64,000 nucleotides of DNA. It comes from JAFDZO01 sp044226845. GTDB lineage: Bacteria > Bacteroidota > Ignavibacteria > Tepidaquicellales > Tepidaquicellaceae. Below the pieces are notes generated by a model, which did not search any database, was not told where the DNA came from, and saw only the letters and a list, made by a program, of their open reading frames with translations. The position numbers and the translations under genes are program-made. Below, piece after piece: positions 46,636 to 55,861 of this stretch (positions are counted from its first letter, which is position 1; each line of letters opens with the position of its first letter). The stretch spans positions 1 to 64,000 of the forward strand of contig JBGAGG010000018.1 in assembly GCA_044226845.1 (NCBI GenBank). Reading direction: 5' to 3'.

Positions 46636-47574
46636 ATGGAAGCAATAATATTATCCACAATATGGGATCCCAAATATTTTGAAGTTAGCAAAGAAGCTCC
46701 ATATAAAAATTTTGATTATCGAGCAATAGAAAATTGGGACAATATAAAATCACAACTTGTAATTCCAGCAATAGGCATTTATAAGCGTGACCATGCAAAT
46801 ATAAACTTTGTATTTTTGAAAATAATGGGGATGAGATACGATGAAACCAATTCTGCATATTTTGATTTCCGGGTCCTACAGAAGTCCACAGTTAGTAGTT
46901 CAATCCTAATCAACTTGCTTCCGCAAAAAAATAAAAATCCATTGTTTTCCAGTATCGATTTAGATGAATTGATTAAAATTATTAAAGCAGCCGGGGCAAT
47001 AATTCCGGATGAGTGGAATCAGAAGATAAGTAATGGTAAAGATACAACGGCTACACCAACTCAACAAATTCAATCGGTGCAAGATGATTTCCTAAGTTAT
47101 ATAGGTAAACATTATCAAAAGTTAAAATCATCGGATATTTCGAATGACGAATTTGAAGATATCACGGCAAATTTATTAGTAGCATTGGGTTTTGATGTTA
47201 AACAGCAAGGTCATAATGTCATAGCTGCAAAAGCAGATGGCATAGCTTTTTTTGAAAATGATTTTGGTTTAGTATACGACTGTAAAAATCAAAATAACTT
47301 TGTACTCACTGCTGATTATGAAAGAGCAATCAACAGATATTTAGAAGATGAAAAGCTTGTTAATAAGGTCGAAAATTTATTCCCGGTATTTATTGTTAAA
47401 GGCTATCGGCAAATAAATAATCCAAACATTAAAATATTTGAAATTGAATCTTTATTGTATTTACTCTATAAGAAATTGACTTTAGGAAATAAATTTTCAC
47501 TCTCTCCTTTAAAAGTAATTTTACGAAATAATATTCCGTTCACATTAAAAACTATTGATATAGAGTGGAGGTGA
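46636..47574 (+). CDS. PD-(D/E)XK nuclease-like protein, unknown family
   Basis: 312 residues. The N-terminal about 140 residues are unknown (YFDFRVLQKSTVSSSILINL). The C-terminal half looks like a restriction-endonuclease fold: FEDITANLLVALGFDVKQQG, a conserved Asp in AKADGIAFFENDFGLVYDCK (D...x(n)...D-C-K, variant of the D/ExK motif), then a long helix and FPVFIVKGYRQ. It is divergent from the R-M operon and 83 bp before the DUF2130 gene on the same strand. It may be another nuclease of the defence set. Confidence 0.6.
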   Translation: MEAIILSTIWDPKYFEVSKEAPYKNFDYRAIENWDNIKSQLVIPAIGIYKRDHANINFVFLKIMGMRYDETNSAYFDFRVLQKSTVSSSILINLLPQKNKNPLFSSIDLDELIKIIKAAGAIIPDEWNQKISNGKDTTATPTQQIQSVQDDFLSYIGKHYQKLKSSDISNDEFEDITANLLVALGFDVKQQGHNVIAAKADGIAFFENDFGLVYDCKNQNNFVLTADYERAINRYLEDEKLVNKVENLFPVFIVKGYRQINNPNIKIFEIESLLYLLYKKLTLGNKFSLSPLKVILRNNIPFTLKTIDIEWR

Positions 47575-47657
47575 TATATCTTTAAATTCAAAAGAAATAT
47601 TTGTTAAAGAGATTTTTTTTTTCTGTTATCGAAGAAATAAAAATTAAACAAACTATA

Positions 47658-48980
47658 ATGCAGACTCAAAGTATATCATGTCCGAATTGTGGACATAAAT
47701 TTGAACTTTCAGAAGTCCTGTCTAAGGAAATAAAAGATGATGTAAATAAACAGTTGGAAATTGAAAAAGAAAAAATCCTTAAAAATGCCAAAGAATTTTA
47801 TGATAAAGAGTATAATAGTAAAATTAATGAGCTTACCGAAACAATTTCATCAAAGGATAAAGTAATTGAGGATACAAGAAAAGCAGAGAGAGAATTAAGA
47901 AAAAAGCAATCAGAAGTTGATGAAAAAGAAAAGAATTTAGATCTGGAAATTCAGAGAAAGCTAGATGAGGAAAAAGTTAAAATAATTAATTCAGCAAAAC
48001 AGGATTATGAAACAAAATTTAAAGAACTTGAAACTGAGATAAAATCTAAAGATGAAAAATTAAAAGAGGCTCAAAAAGCTGAATTAGAACTAAGGAAAAA
48101 ACAAAAAGAGATTGAAGAACGGGAAGAAAATTTCGAACTTGAGTTTTCCAGAAAACTTGATGAAGAAAAAAACAAAATTATAGAAACTAACACAAAGAAA
48201 CTTTCGGAAGAACACAGGTTAAAAGAACTAGAGAAGGATAAAAAGATAAGCGATATGTTATCTCAAATAGAGGATTTAAAACGAAAAGCCGAACAAGGTT
48301 CTCAACAAACGCAGGGAGAAATCTTTGAGTTGGAATTAGAAGAAATGCTTCAAAAAGAATTTAAGTATGACTCAATAGAACCAGTCTCAAAAGGGGTTAA
48401 AGGTGGAGATGTAGTTCATAAAATTATGAATGAGCTAGGGCAGCAATGTGGTTGTATAGTTTGGGAATCTAAAAGAGCAAAAAACTGGAGTGACGGTTGG
48501 GTTCAAAAATTAAAAGATGATCAAAGAAATGTAAAAGCGGATGTAGCAATATTAATAACTACAGTTCTGCCAAAAGATGTTAACAATTTTTCTCATTATG
48601 ATGGGATATGGGTTACGAATTTTAGTTCTGCATTAGGATTAGCAACAGCTATAAGGATCAATTTATTACAATTGAATTCAATAAGACAGTCTTCCGAAGG
48701 AAAAAGCAGCAAGATGGATATTCTTTATAATTATTTAGCTGGCACTGAATTCAGACAAAAAGTCGAAGCAATTGTCGAAGCATTTTCTGGTATGAAGGAG
48801 GATCTAGATTCAGAAAAAAAATTGATTATGAAACAATGGTCAAAGAGAGAGAAGCAGATTGAAAAAGTGTTAAGCAATACTTTTGGATTCTATGGTGATA
48901 TGCAAGGAATCATGGGAAAATCACTCCCTGAGATTGAATCCATGAATGACCAGGTTTTGCTTAAAGATAAAGAAGATTAA
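47658..48980 (+). CDS. DUF2130 protein: coiled coil plus PD-(D/E)XK nuclease-like domain
   Basis: 440 residues. ATG at 47658 places the zinc-ribbon-like start QSISCPNCGHKFELSEVLSK at the N-terminus, as is usual for the family; an earlier TTG adds 19 residues. Residues about 25-225 form a long Lys/Glu-rich coiled coil with two similar halves. The DUF2130 domain follows, with VKGGDVVHKI and CGCIVWESKRAKNWSDGW (D...ExK-type catalytic pair) and DVAILITTVLPKDVNNF. The family resembles a DNA-end nuclease; biological role unproved. A decayed second copy of its 3' end is at 54546-55031. Confidence 0.85.
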   Translation: MQTQSISCPNCGHKFELSEVLSKEIKDDVNKQLEIEKEKILKNAKEFYDKEYNSKINELTETISSKDKVIEDTRKAERELRKKQSEVDEKEKNLDLEIQRKLDEEKVKIINSAKQDYETKFKELETEIKSKDEKLKEAQKAELELRKKQKEIEEREENFELEFSRKLDEEKNKIIETNTKKLSEEHRLKELEKDKKISDMLSQIEDLKRKAEQGSQQTQGEIFELELEEMLQKEFKYDSIEPVSKGVKGGDVVHKIMNELGQQCGCIVWESKRAKNWSDGWVQKLKDDQRNVKADVAILITTVLPKDVNNFSHYDGIWVTNFSSALGLATAIRINLLQLNSIRQSSEGKSSKMDILYNYLAGTEFRQKVEAIVEAFSGMKEDLDSEKKLIMKQWSKREKQIEKVLSNTFGFYGDMQGIMGKSLPEIESMNDQVLLKDKED

Positions 48981-49069
48981 GAATAATTATTTCTTTTCCT
49001 TTATAATATTTAAATTAAATGAACAATAAAATTTTATGTGTTAAATATTTATAAACTAAAATCAAAAAA

Positions 49070-49360
49070 ATGAAAACGCTTATAGTAGAGGCAATAAAAG
49101 GTAAAAAACTTTTAAAATTTTTTTATGAAGGTGGGTATCGGACAGTAGAGCCTCATTGCTATGGTTTGACCACAGCAAACAATGAAGGTTTAAGAGCATT
49201 TCAGATTAGCGGATATTCATCTACCGGAAGTATGGGGTGGAAAATGTTTGACCTTTCTAAAGCAAGTAGTATCCAATCTTTAGAAGAAACATTTACCGCC
49301 CCAAGAACAGGATATAAAAGAAATGACAAGGGAATGTCAGTTGTGTATTGTGAATTATAA
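49070..49360 (+). CDS. Stand-alone WYL-domain protein
   Basis: 96 residues. Family features: IVEAIKGKKLLKFFYEGGYR (WYL start), TVEPHCYGLT, LRAFQISGYSS and WKMFDLSKASS. WYL proteins normally have an N-terminal helix-turn-helix and are defence-linked regulators; this one is the ligand-sensing domain alone. It starts 8 bp before the OLD-type nuclease gene on the same strand, suggesting that it senses a nucleotide or DNA signal for its partner. Confidence 0.8.
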   Translation: MKTLIVEAIKGKKLLKFFYEGGYRTVEPHCYGLTTANNEGLRAFQISGYSSTGSMGWKMFDLSKASSIQSLEETFTAPRTGYKRNDKGMSVVYCEL

Positions 49361-49368
49361 TAGCTAAA

Positions 49369-51204
49369 ATGAAACTTGAAAAATTAAAATTAATAGGCTT
49401 CAAATGTTTTAAAGAACTTATAGAAATTCCAATCCATGATTTAACAGTTTTTATTGGTGAAAATGATTGTGGTAAATCATCTTTGTTTAAAGCCATTGAA
49501 TGTTTGTTAAGTAAAATTACTCCATTAAATGAGGAATTTTGTAGTTTACCGGGACACAATGCTTCTGAAATAATAATAGAGGGAATTTTTACTTTTCAGT
49601 CCGAAATACCAGATGAATTGAAGGCATTTACAGTTGACAGCAAACTTTATTTAAGAAAAGAGTTTAGAAAAGATGAAATATTTAAAACTAAAATATGGTA
49701 TGATAAATTACAAGATGATGATTTAATAAATTATGATTCGCTTGCCGCACCGCAAATGCAATCGCTTCTCGAAAAGTATAGATTGCCTGTTCAATCAAAT
49801 CAAACCTTACGAAAAGAATTTATTAAAGAATTTATTGAGGAGAACATGGATGTTCTCCCTAAAGTAAGAAATTACTATGAAGTTAATTTTAATAAATTTG
49901 TTCAATATCTACCATTATTCGAATATTATTCAAGTAGTGATTATGGAAATCCTAAAGCATTAATATTTAAAACCCTAAATACAATTTATAGGTCTCAGTT
50001 TTATAAAGATGACGGGCAGCTAAAAACTAAAAATTATTTAGGATTAAAGGAAAAAATTGAGAATAAACTGAATTCTCAAATTAAGAATAATTTATTAGAT
50101 AAAATAAAAAAATATAATTCGAATGTCATTTCTGTTAAAGGAGAATTTTCAATAGACTTTTCTCGAGGTTTGTCACTAGATGATTTAGCTGTAGACGAAG
50201 GGCATGGATTTAAATTAATTGGTCATAAGGGAGAGGGCTCAAAGAAGAGGTTGTTTCTTTCAATTTTAGAATGGGATAAAGAGGTACAGAATTTAATAGG
50301 TGGACAGAGCTTAATAAGGGGATATGATGAACCTGATACAAACTTACATTTTGAAGCACAAAGGAAAATGTTTTATGCAATAAAAGAATCCTCAGAAAAT
50401 TTAAATTCTCATATTCAAAATATTATTGCAACTCATTCAATTTCAATGATTGATAGAGCCCCAACGAAATCTATTAATCATATAAAGAATGCTCAAGGTG
50501 CAAGCAAAATTGAATTTCTTAAAACTGACGATGATGTTGAAGTAAAAAGATTTTTAGAAGAAATATGCGAAATATCAGGTATCAAGAATAGCTCTATCTT
50601 TTATGAAAAATGTTTTTTAATTGTCGAGGGTGATAGTGAAGAAAACTCTATTCCAAAATTATATAAAACATATTTTAAACGTTCTCTAATGGAGGATGGG
50701 ATAGTTTTGGTAAATCTTCAATCAAACGGCTCTTGGAAAAGTTTTCTAAAAGTACTTAACCAAAACAAACAATCCATTACTATTTTACTTTTAGACAAGG
50801 ATACTCAAAATCCTGAATGTGGTGCGAAAATTACACAAGATAAATTAATTGAGATAGGATTTTCTCCAGAATTTTTGAACACCAATGTTATTTTTGCCGG
50901 TATACAAGAATTTGAAGATCTATATCCTGATAATCTAATAAGAAATTTATTCAATTCTCTTTATCCAAGATCCACTATTGGTAAATGGACGTTATCTCAT
51001 ATAAGAAAACTAAGAACCGACTACCATAAAATTTCAAAAGGATTTGAAGTTTATTCTAAGCAATATATTTCAACTCATCATAAACGCTATAATAAGCCAG
51101 AATTTGCATCTAAAATGTCTGATTTGTTGACTTATAAAAACATACAAAACATACCTACACTTGTTACTCTTTTTAACAAAATACAACAAATTATTAACAC
51201 ATGA
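49369..51204 (+). CDS. OLD-family ATP-dependent nuclease (AAA ATPase + TOPRIM)
   Basis: 611 residues. Walker A FIGENDCGKSSLFKAIECLL (residues 28-47), an ABC-type signature zone GEGSKKRLFLSIL, IIATHSISMIDRAPT (switch His) and a TOPRIM domain with FLIVEGDSEENSIPKLY (Glu420) and TILLLDKDTQNPE (Asp476/Asp478). Such proteins hydrolyse ATP and nick or degrade DNA; the best-known act in phage exclusion (OLD) and Gabija (GajA). There is no GajB-type UvrD helicase next to it. It is probably co-transcribed with the upstream WYL gene. Confidence 0.88.
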   Translation: MKLEKLKLIGFKCFKELIEIPIHDLTVFIGENDCGKSSLFKAIECLLSKITPLNEEFCSLPGHNASEIIIEGIFTFQSEIPDELKAFTVDSKLYLRKEFRKDEIFKTKIWYDKLQDDDLINYDSLAAPQMQSLLEKYRLPVQSNQTLRKEFIKEFIEENMDVLPKVRNYYEVNFNKFVQYLPLFEYYSSSDYGNPKALIFKTLNTIYRSQFYKDDGQLKTKNYLGLKEKIENKLNSQIKNNLLDKIKKYNSNVISVKGEFSIDFSRGLSLDDLAVDEGHGFKLIGHKGEGSKKRLFLSILEWDKEVQNLIGGQSLIRGYDEPDTNLHFEAQRKMFYAIKESSENLNSHIQNIIATHSISMIDRAPTKSINHIKNAQGASKIEFLKTDDDVEVKRFLEEICEISGIKNSSIFYEKCFLIVEGDSEENSIPKLYKTYFKRSLMEDGIVLVNLQSNGSWKSFLKVLNQNKQSITILLLDKDTQNPECGAKITQDKLIEIGFSPEFLNTNVIFAGIQEFEDLYPDNLIRNLFNSLYPRSTIGKWTLSHIRKLRTDYHKISKGFEVYSKQYISTHHKRYNKPEFASKMSDLLTYKNIQNIPTLVTLFNKIQQIINT

Positions 51205-51461
51205 GTAGTACTTTTTAATATGAATAACAATTTTTAAACAATTAAATTAAGACTTTTCACATTTTATTTTTTATCTTTCATTTGTGTTGAACTTACGAAA
51301 TAAAGGCAAATCAAACTAAAGTGAACTTCTTATTTTTGGTTAAAAATTTAGAATTTGAAATGGTAAAAAGCCGTAGTAGAATTTATGTATTCATCTACCT
51401 GTAAATTAAAAAGGCTACAAACATTTCTATTTATGACCTTTACTAATACATAATTGGAAAA

Positions 51462-52703
51462 TTACTTCACCAACACCATTCTCTTCATATCAACAAACCC
51501 ACTGGTCTCAATTCTATAAAAGAAAACACCGCTCGAATAATTAGTTGCATCCCAGGAAATTTCATATGCTCCAGATTGTAACTCTGAGTTAATTAACTCA
51601 TCGATTACTTTTCCTGTTAAATCGTATATGTTGAGTTTTGTGAGTGAACTTTTTGGCAGATCAAATCTGATTGTTGTTGTTGGATTGAAAGGGTTTGGAT
51701 AGTTCTGGCGTAAGGAATACTTGTTAGGTATTTGTTCTCCTACATTTAATATCTTCGTAACAGTTCCGCCAGTAGTTGTCTTAATCATTGCCCCACTATA
51801 ACCAACAGCAAAACCTGTGTTAGCATCAACAAAATTTAACTTTAATAACCCTTCAGTTGAATTCGAAGTCTGAGAAAACCAGTTCAGACCACCATTTGTA
51901 GATTTTGATAAGTTTGCATTGAGATTATTACCGACCATCCATCCTGTATTCGGATTTACAAATACTATTGAATTTATTTGATAAGTAACACCGCTATTTG
52001 TAGGAAACCAAGTACCACCTCCATCATTTGTATAAAGTAAAGTTCCTAATGTACCTCCAACATATCCTGTTGATGCATCAAAAAAATACATTGAATAGAA
52101 TGAACTTGTTGATCCGCTTGTTTTGGGAATCCAGTTAGTTCCACCATTTGTTGTTTTAAGAATCGTTCCATTATTGCCGCATATCCATCCAGTATTTTGG
52201 TTTAACATAAATATTGGGTGTAAGTCGACAACCACTGGGCTGCTTTGTTGAACCCAATCTACACCTTCATTTGTCGTCTTATAAATTAACCCAAAATTTC
52301 CTATAGCCCATCCTGTAGTAGGATTAACAAATGAAAGTGTTGTAAAGGTCTGAGAACCAACTGTCTGACTACTCCACTCAGTGCCACCATTTGTAGTTTT
52401 TAAAATTTTTCCATTCTGTCCACAGCAATATCCTGTTGTTGAATTAATAAAGTACACATCTAATAATGTTATCGTTAATCCACTGGTTTGTGTTCCCCAA
52501 TTAGCTCCTCCATTTATTGTTTTCTTGATTATTCCATTGTCACCAACAAACCAACCTGTTTGTGAATTTATAAAATAAGTGGAAGCTATTGAATTTGCAA
52601 ATCCTGGCGATAGTTGATACCATCCGGATTGCCCTAAAGAAATATCACATTGAATTGATATTATGAAGAATAATAAAATAAAGTATATATTTTTTTTCTG
52701 CAT
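51462..52703 (-). CDS. Secreted YCF48/BNR-repeat protein with T9SS sorting domain
   Basis: 413 residues. A signal peptide (KNIYFILLFFIISIQCDISLGQ) is followed by about six repeats of the form STTYFINSQTGWFVGDNGII then KTTNGGTNWIPKTSG, i.e. YCF48/BNR-type beta-propeller blades with SxDxGxTW-like turns. The last about 80 residues are the T9SS sorting domain (RQNYPNPFNPTTTIRFDLPK, SSGVFFYRIETSGF). It is unusual in a nuclease-rich island, but this host lineage encodes many such proteins, so it may be host-derived cargo. A decayed copy of its 3' end is at 55110-55285. Confidence 0.85.
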   Translation of the reverse strand: MQKKNIYFILLFFIISIQCDISLGQSGWYQLSPGFANSIASTYFINSQTGWFVGDNGIIKKTINGGANWGTQTSGLTITLLDVYFINSTTGYCCGQNGKILKTTNGGTEWSSQTVGSQTFTTLSFVNPTTGWAIGNFGLIYKTTNEGVDWVQQSSPVVVDLHPIFMLNQNTGWICGNNGTILKTTNGGTNWIPKTSGSTSSFYSMYFFDASTGYVGGTLGTLLYTNDGGGTWFPTNSGVTYQINSIVFVNPNTGWMVGNNLNANLSKSTNGGLNWFSQTSNSTEGLLKLNFVDANTGFAVGYSGAMIKTTTGGTVTKILNVGEQIPNKYSLRQNYPNPFNPTTTIRFDLPKSSLTKLNIYDLTGKVIDELINSELQSGAYEISWDATNYSSGVFFYRIETSGFVDMKRMVLVK

Positions 52704-52813
52704 ATCATGAATCTTAAATTTTATAGCAATAATAGAGTATGTTTTATATTATTTTTCCATTTTATTGAATTTCTTTTCAATAATAAGTAATAAAAGAAAT
52801 AAACATTTCAATT

Positions 52814-53815
52814 TTAACAATATGTTTGAGTTATACAATTTAAAACACCTCCATTTGAAGATAAAATGTCAGCTCCTAATACTTTTATTATATCACACTC
52901 AGGGAGTGCGTTTTGTAATGTTTTAAACGAGGCTTCACCATAATTGTTAGCTTCATACCAAGGGAAAAACACTTTGTTGTTCACATGTATGAAATTGATA
53001 TAATTTCCCCATGCACTATAAACTCCACTTGATGAATGATCTTTAGGGTGTTCGATTTGAAGTCTAAGGATTTGAATATTAGATGGTAATTGTTTCTTTA
53101 ATATAACCTCCACTTGATTGAGGTATTCATTTCCTATGGTGTATTCTTCAGGATACTGTGCAAGTAACAACTTATCTTTTGAAATAAACCTGACAATTCC
53201 ATCTGTATGACCTAATACATCGTAAGGCTCTACCGGAATAAAAATTATGTTGTTAAAACCGAATTTACTTTTTAAAATAATTTCTATTTGAGAAGGTGAA
53301 TATTTTGAGGAATTATCTATTATTAATTTCTCAGTAATTATAGCAATACCATCTTCATTGTGAGTGAGATTACCGCCATCCCAATATAAATCTAAATCCT
53401 CAATGACGGTGTTAGGATTTAATGAGGAAAGTAAAGCGCACAATTCATAACCGGCATTGTTATCTTTTTCTCCATATTTTTTTTCATTCTCTGGATAATA
53501 TTCATAACAATAATTTGCTTTGTAATAAATTGAAGCATGGTTTTTTTGTGTAACCTGAAATGGTCCCCAATCTCTTACCCATATTCCGCCTAGATCTGAA
53601 AAAGATTTTATTATAATGTTAGGTGAGCTAAATTTCTTTTGGAGTAATCTTGTAAAGGAATCATTCTTAGTAATTAAGATCAATTTTACTTCAGGCAAAT
53701 GATACAATAAATGCTTCTCAATAAAATCATCATAAAATTTAGTAATGGCTTTATCATAATATAGTCCGCCTGGATAAACTAATACGAGTTTATTACAGTC
53801 AGATTTTAACATCAT
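52814..53815 (-). CDS. Agmatine deiminase-like (peptidyl-arginine-deiminase family) enzyme
   Basis: 333 residues. Guanidino-modifying-fold features are visible: GGIWVRDWGPFQV (catalytic Asp/Trp region), DLYWDGGNLTHNEDGIAI, VLGHTDGIVRFISKDKLLLA (catalytic His-x-Asp) and the final NGGVLNCITQ with the nucleophile Cys. Agmatine deiminases hydrolyse agmatine to carbamoyl-putrescine; related proteins act on peptidyl-arginine. There is no signal peptide. It overlaps the following glycosylase-like gene by 17 bp on the same strand, an unusual pairing. The substrate cannot be told from sequence. Confidence 0.82.
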   Translation of the reverse strand: MMLKSDCNKLVLVYPGGLYYDKAITKFYDDFIEKHLLYHLPEVKLILITKNDSFTRLLQKKFSSPNIIIKSFSDLGGIWVRDWGPFQVTQKNHASIYYKANYCYEYYPENEKKYGEKDNNAGYELCALLSSLNPNTVIEDLDLYWDGGNLTHNEDGIAIITEKLIIDNSSKYSPSQIEIILKSKFGFNNIIFIPVEPYDVLGHTDGIVRFISKDKLLLAQYPEEYTIGNEYLNQVEVILKKQLPSNIQILRLQIEHPKDHSSSGVYSAWGNYINFIHVNNKVFFPWYEANNYGEASFKTLQNALPECDIIKVLGADILSSNGGVLNCITQTYC

Positions 53816-54467
53816 TTAAAAAACTAAATTTTCTTCTGTAAAAATCAATTTTGAATTTTTCTACCGGCTTGGATTCCATCATGTACTTTTCTTTTTCTGA
53901 TAAGAATTGTTTAGACTTGGATATTCCGATATTTGCTTGTCCGGAAGGAGAAAACAAAACTACACCTTTGATCTCCCTACCAAAAAGATCTTTATCTATA
54001 ACAAATTCTTTTAAATTATGATCATAAGACTTTTTATAATCTATTTGAAAAAGATCGGTAAACAATTTTGCTGCATTATTTTTGCTAAATGCGCTAGTAA
54101 AGAATATTGTATGTATTTGACTTTTTCGAATGGATTGTTCAATCAATTCTTTACTGTAGACCAAATCATATAATTGAGTGTCCTTTGCAGATGAATCTTT
54201 TCTGCTGCATTCGGCTATAATATCACTTACCCAAATATTCCCACAATCGAGAAGTTTAATAATACGATCCTTTGAAAATTCATTTAATGAGTTGTATAAA
54301 TTAATTTCTGGAAATGCTTTTGTTAGAATACTCCATAGTTCACAAGTATGACCATAAAAGAAATCTAACATGGAATCATTATGTGGATGAATTGTTCCAA
54401 GTATTAAATATTCATCTGTTGTTTTTACTTTTAATAAATCTATATATTTATGTTTTGTACGAAGCAT
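53799..54467 (-). CDS. Hypoxanthine-DNA-glycosylase-like UDG-superfamily protein
   Basis: 222 residues. The start EYLILGTIHPHNDSMLDFFY corresponds to the family-6 motif 1 (GSxP...YY), then CELWSILTKAF. GNIWVSDIIAECSRKDSSAK resembles the IALWDVVASCxRxGS block of DNA-deoxyinosine (hypoxanthine) glycosylases, and IHTIFFTSAFSKNNAAKLF and VVLFSPSGQANIGISKSK complete the pattern. The SPSG-type motif 2 is present. It is upstream of and overlaps the agmatine-deiminase-like gene. Being the third UDG-superfamily gene in the island, it suggests a theme of modified-base recognition. Confidence 0.7.
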   Translation of the reverse strand: MLRTKHKYIDLLKVKTTDEYLILGTIHPHNDSMLDFFYGHTCELWSILTKAFPEINLYNSLNEFSKDRIIKLLDCGNIWVSDIIAECSRKDSSAKDTQLYDLVYSKELIEQSIRKSQIHTIFFTSAFSKNNAAKLFTDLFQIDYKKSYDHNLKEFVIDKDLFGREIKGVVLFSPSGQANIGISKSKQFLSEKEKYMMESKPVEKFKIDFYRRKFSFLNDVKI

Positions 54468-54545
54468 TTTTAATATTTTAGACGTTTCTTTGTAGGAACA
54501 TAATGAAAACCTTTTAAAAAATCAAATAAGTGAATTTTTAATCTG

Positions 54546-55031
54546 AAAATTGGCTCCAAAAATTAAAGGATGATCAAAGAAATGTAAAAGCTGATGTAGC
54601 AATATTAATAACTACAGTTCTGCAAAAAGATGTTAACTATTTTTCTTATTACGATGGGATATGGGTTACGAATTTTAGTTCTGCCTTAGGATTAGCAACA
54701 GCTTTAAGGATAAATTTATTGCAATTGAATTCAATAAGACAGTCTTCCGAAGGAAAAACAGCAAGATGGATATTCTTTATAATTATTTAACTGGCACTGA
54801 ATTCAGACAAAAAGTTGAAGCTATTGTAGAGGCATTTTCAGGAATGAAAGAGGATCTGGATTCAGAAAAGAAATTAATAATGAAACAATGGTCAAAGAGA
54901 GAAAAACAGATTGAAAAAGTTTTAAGGAATACTTTTTGGTTCTATGGTGATATGCAAGGATCATGGGAAAGTCACTTCCCGAGATTGAGTCAATGTATGA
55001 CCAGATCTTGCTTAAAGATAAAGAAGAATAA
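54546..55031 (+). pseudogene. Decayed duplicate of the 3' end of the DUF2130 gene
   Basis: From 54546 to 55031 the sequence closely follows 48499-48980 (for example GATGATCAAAGAAATGTAAA in both) but carries one-base deletions (near 54759 and at 54959-54961) that break the frame. A part of it is open as a 101-residue frame from 54766. It lacks the 5' part and so cannot be functional. See the duplicate finding. Confidence 0.9.
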
Positions 55032-55109
55032 TTTTACAATTGTTTATATTTTGAGAAAACAGAGGGTATGAACCGTCTTAATTCATACCCAGATAATATT
55101 TAATAATTT

Positions 55110-55285
55110 TTATTTTACAAAATCATTCTCTTCATATCAACAAATTCACGGGTTTCAATTCAATAGAAGTAAACACACATGAATAACCGGTTCCATCTTA
55201 GGTTATTTCATATGCTCTAGAAAGAAGTTCTGAGTTGACTAACTCATCAATTACTTTTCCTGTTATATCAAATATGGTGAGTTTC
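55110..55285 (-). pseudogene. Decayed duplicate of a T9SS sorting-domain gene end
   Basis: Bases 55120-55285 follow 51472-51640 (the sorting-domain tail of the T9SS gene, minus strand) with many changes: TTCTCTTCATATCAACAAA, then GTTGACTAACTCATCAATTA and CTTTTCCTGTTA. It is too short and interrupted to encode a domain. Together with the DUF2130 fragment it is a partial duplicate of the 48.5-51.6-kb segment. Confidence 0.8.
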
Positions 55286-55296
55286 TCTAGTGTTTA

Positions 55297-55740
55297 TTAT
55301 TTAAGCGTGAATGTTCCTGAACCTAATAATACAGGAGTACTGTTATCCATTCTTGTACCAGTATGTACGTAGAACGTATATTTACCAGGAATAATTTTGA
55401 AACCATATTGATCCAATTCAATTTTGGTATTCATTCCTGGCCACTCAGGATTTATTTCAGACCAATGCTGATAAACTGTTTTACCATCTGGTGCTTCCAG
55501 TATTTCACTTATTTTCCCTGTATTTTTATTTTTAAACTTAACACCTCCATAAAGTCCCTTCTTTTGCACCTCTGAAATCCAAAATTCACGAACATCATTT
55601 ATGACATCGTTTGAATCCGATTGTGTAGTCGAGAAATAAACTTTTCCTTCCTCTCCTGACTTTTTTCCACAAGATATAACGGTAAACACTAAAACAATTG
55701 AACTAAGTACTATTGCACTAATTAAAAGATTTTTTTTCAT
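55297..55740 (-). CDS. Lipoprotein, unknown
   Basis: 147 residues. A signal with lipobox (LISAIVLSSIVLVFTVISCGKKSG) predicts a lipid-anchored Cys, probably in the outer or inner membrane. The mature part is a single beta-rich domain (VYFSTTQSDSNDVINDVREF, KYTFYVHTGTRMDNSTPVLL) with no recognised family; the C-terminus GSGTFTLK resembles a fibronectin-type strand. It lies between the T9SS pseudogene and the replication region. Confidence 0.65.
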   Translation of the reverse strand: MKKNLLISAIVLSSIVLVFTVISCGKKSGEEGKVYFSTTQSDSNDVINDVREFWISEVQKKGLYGGVKFKNKNTGKISEILEAPDGKTVYQHWSEINPEWPGMNTKIELDQYGFKIIPGKYTFYVHTGTRMDNSTPVLLGSGTFTLK

Positions 55741-55861
55741 TTAATTATCCTTTTTTGAGTTTTTGTGATTTTGTGATTGAACATTTTAAATATTAATCTT
55801 AAAATTATTATACCTTAATTGAACTGTTTTGCAAAAAAAATGGGACGTCTCTATATGTCTC

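Noticed and set aside
49369..51204. Gabija system
   Set aside because: The OLD-type gene resembles GajA, but no UvrD-like GajB gene follows.
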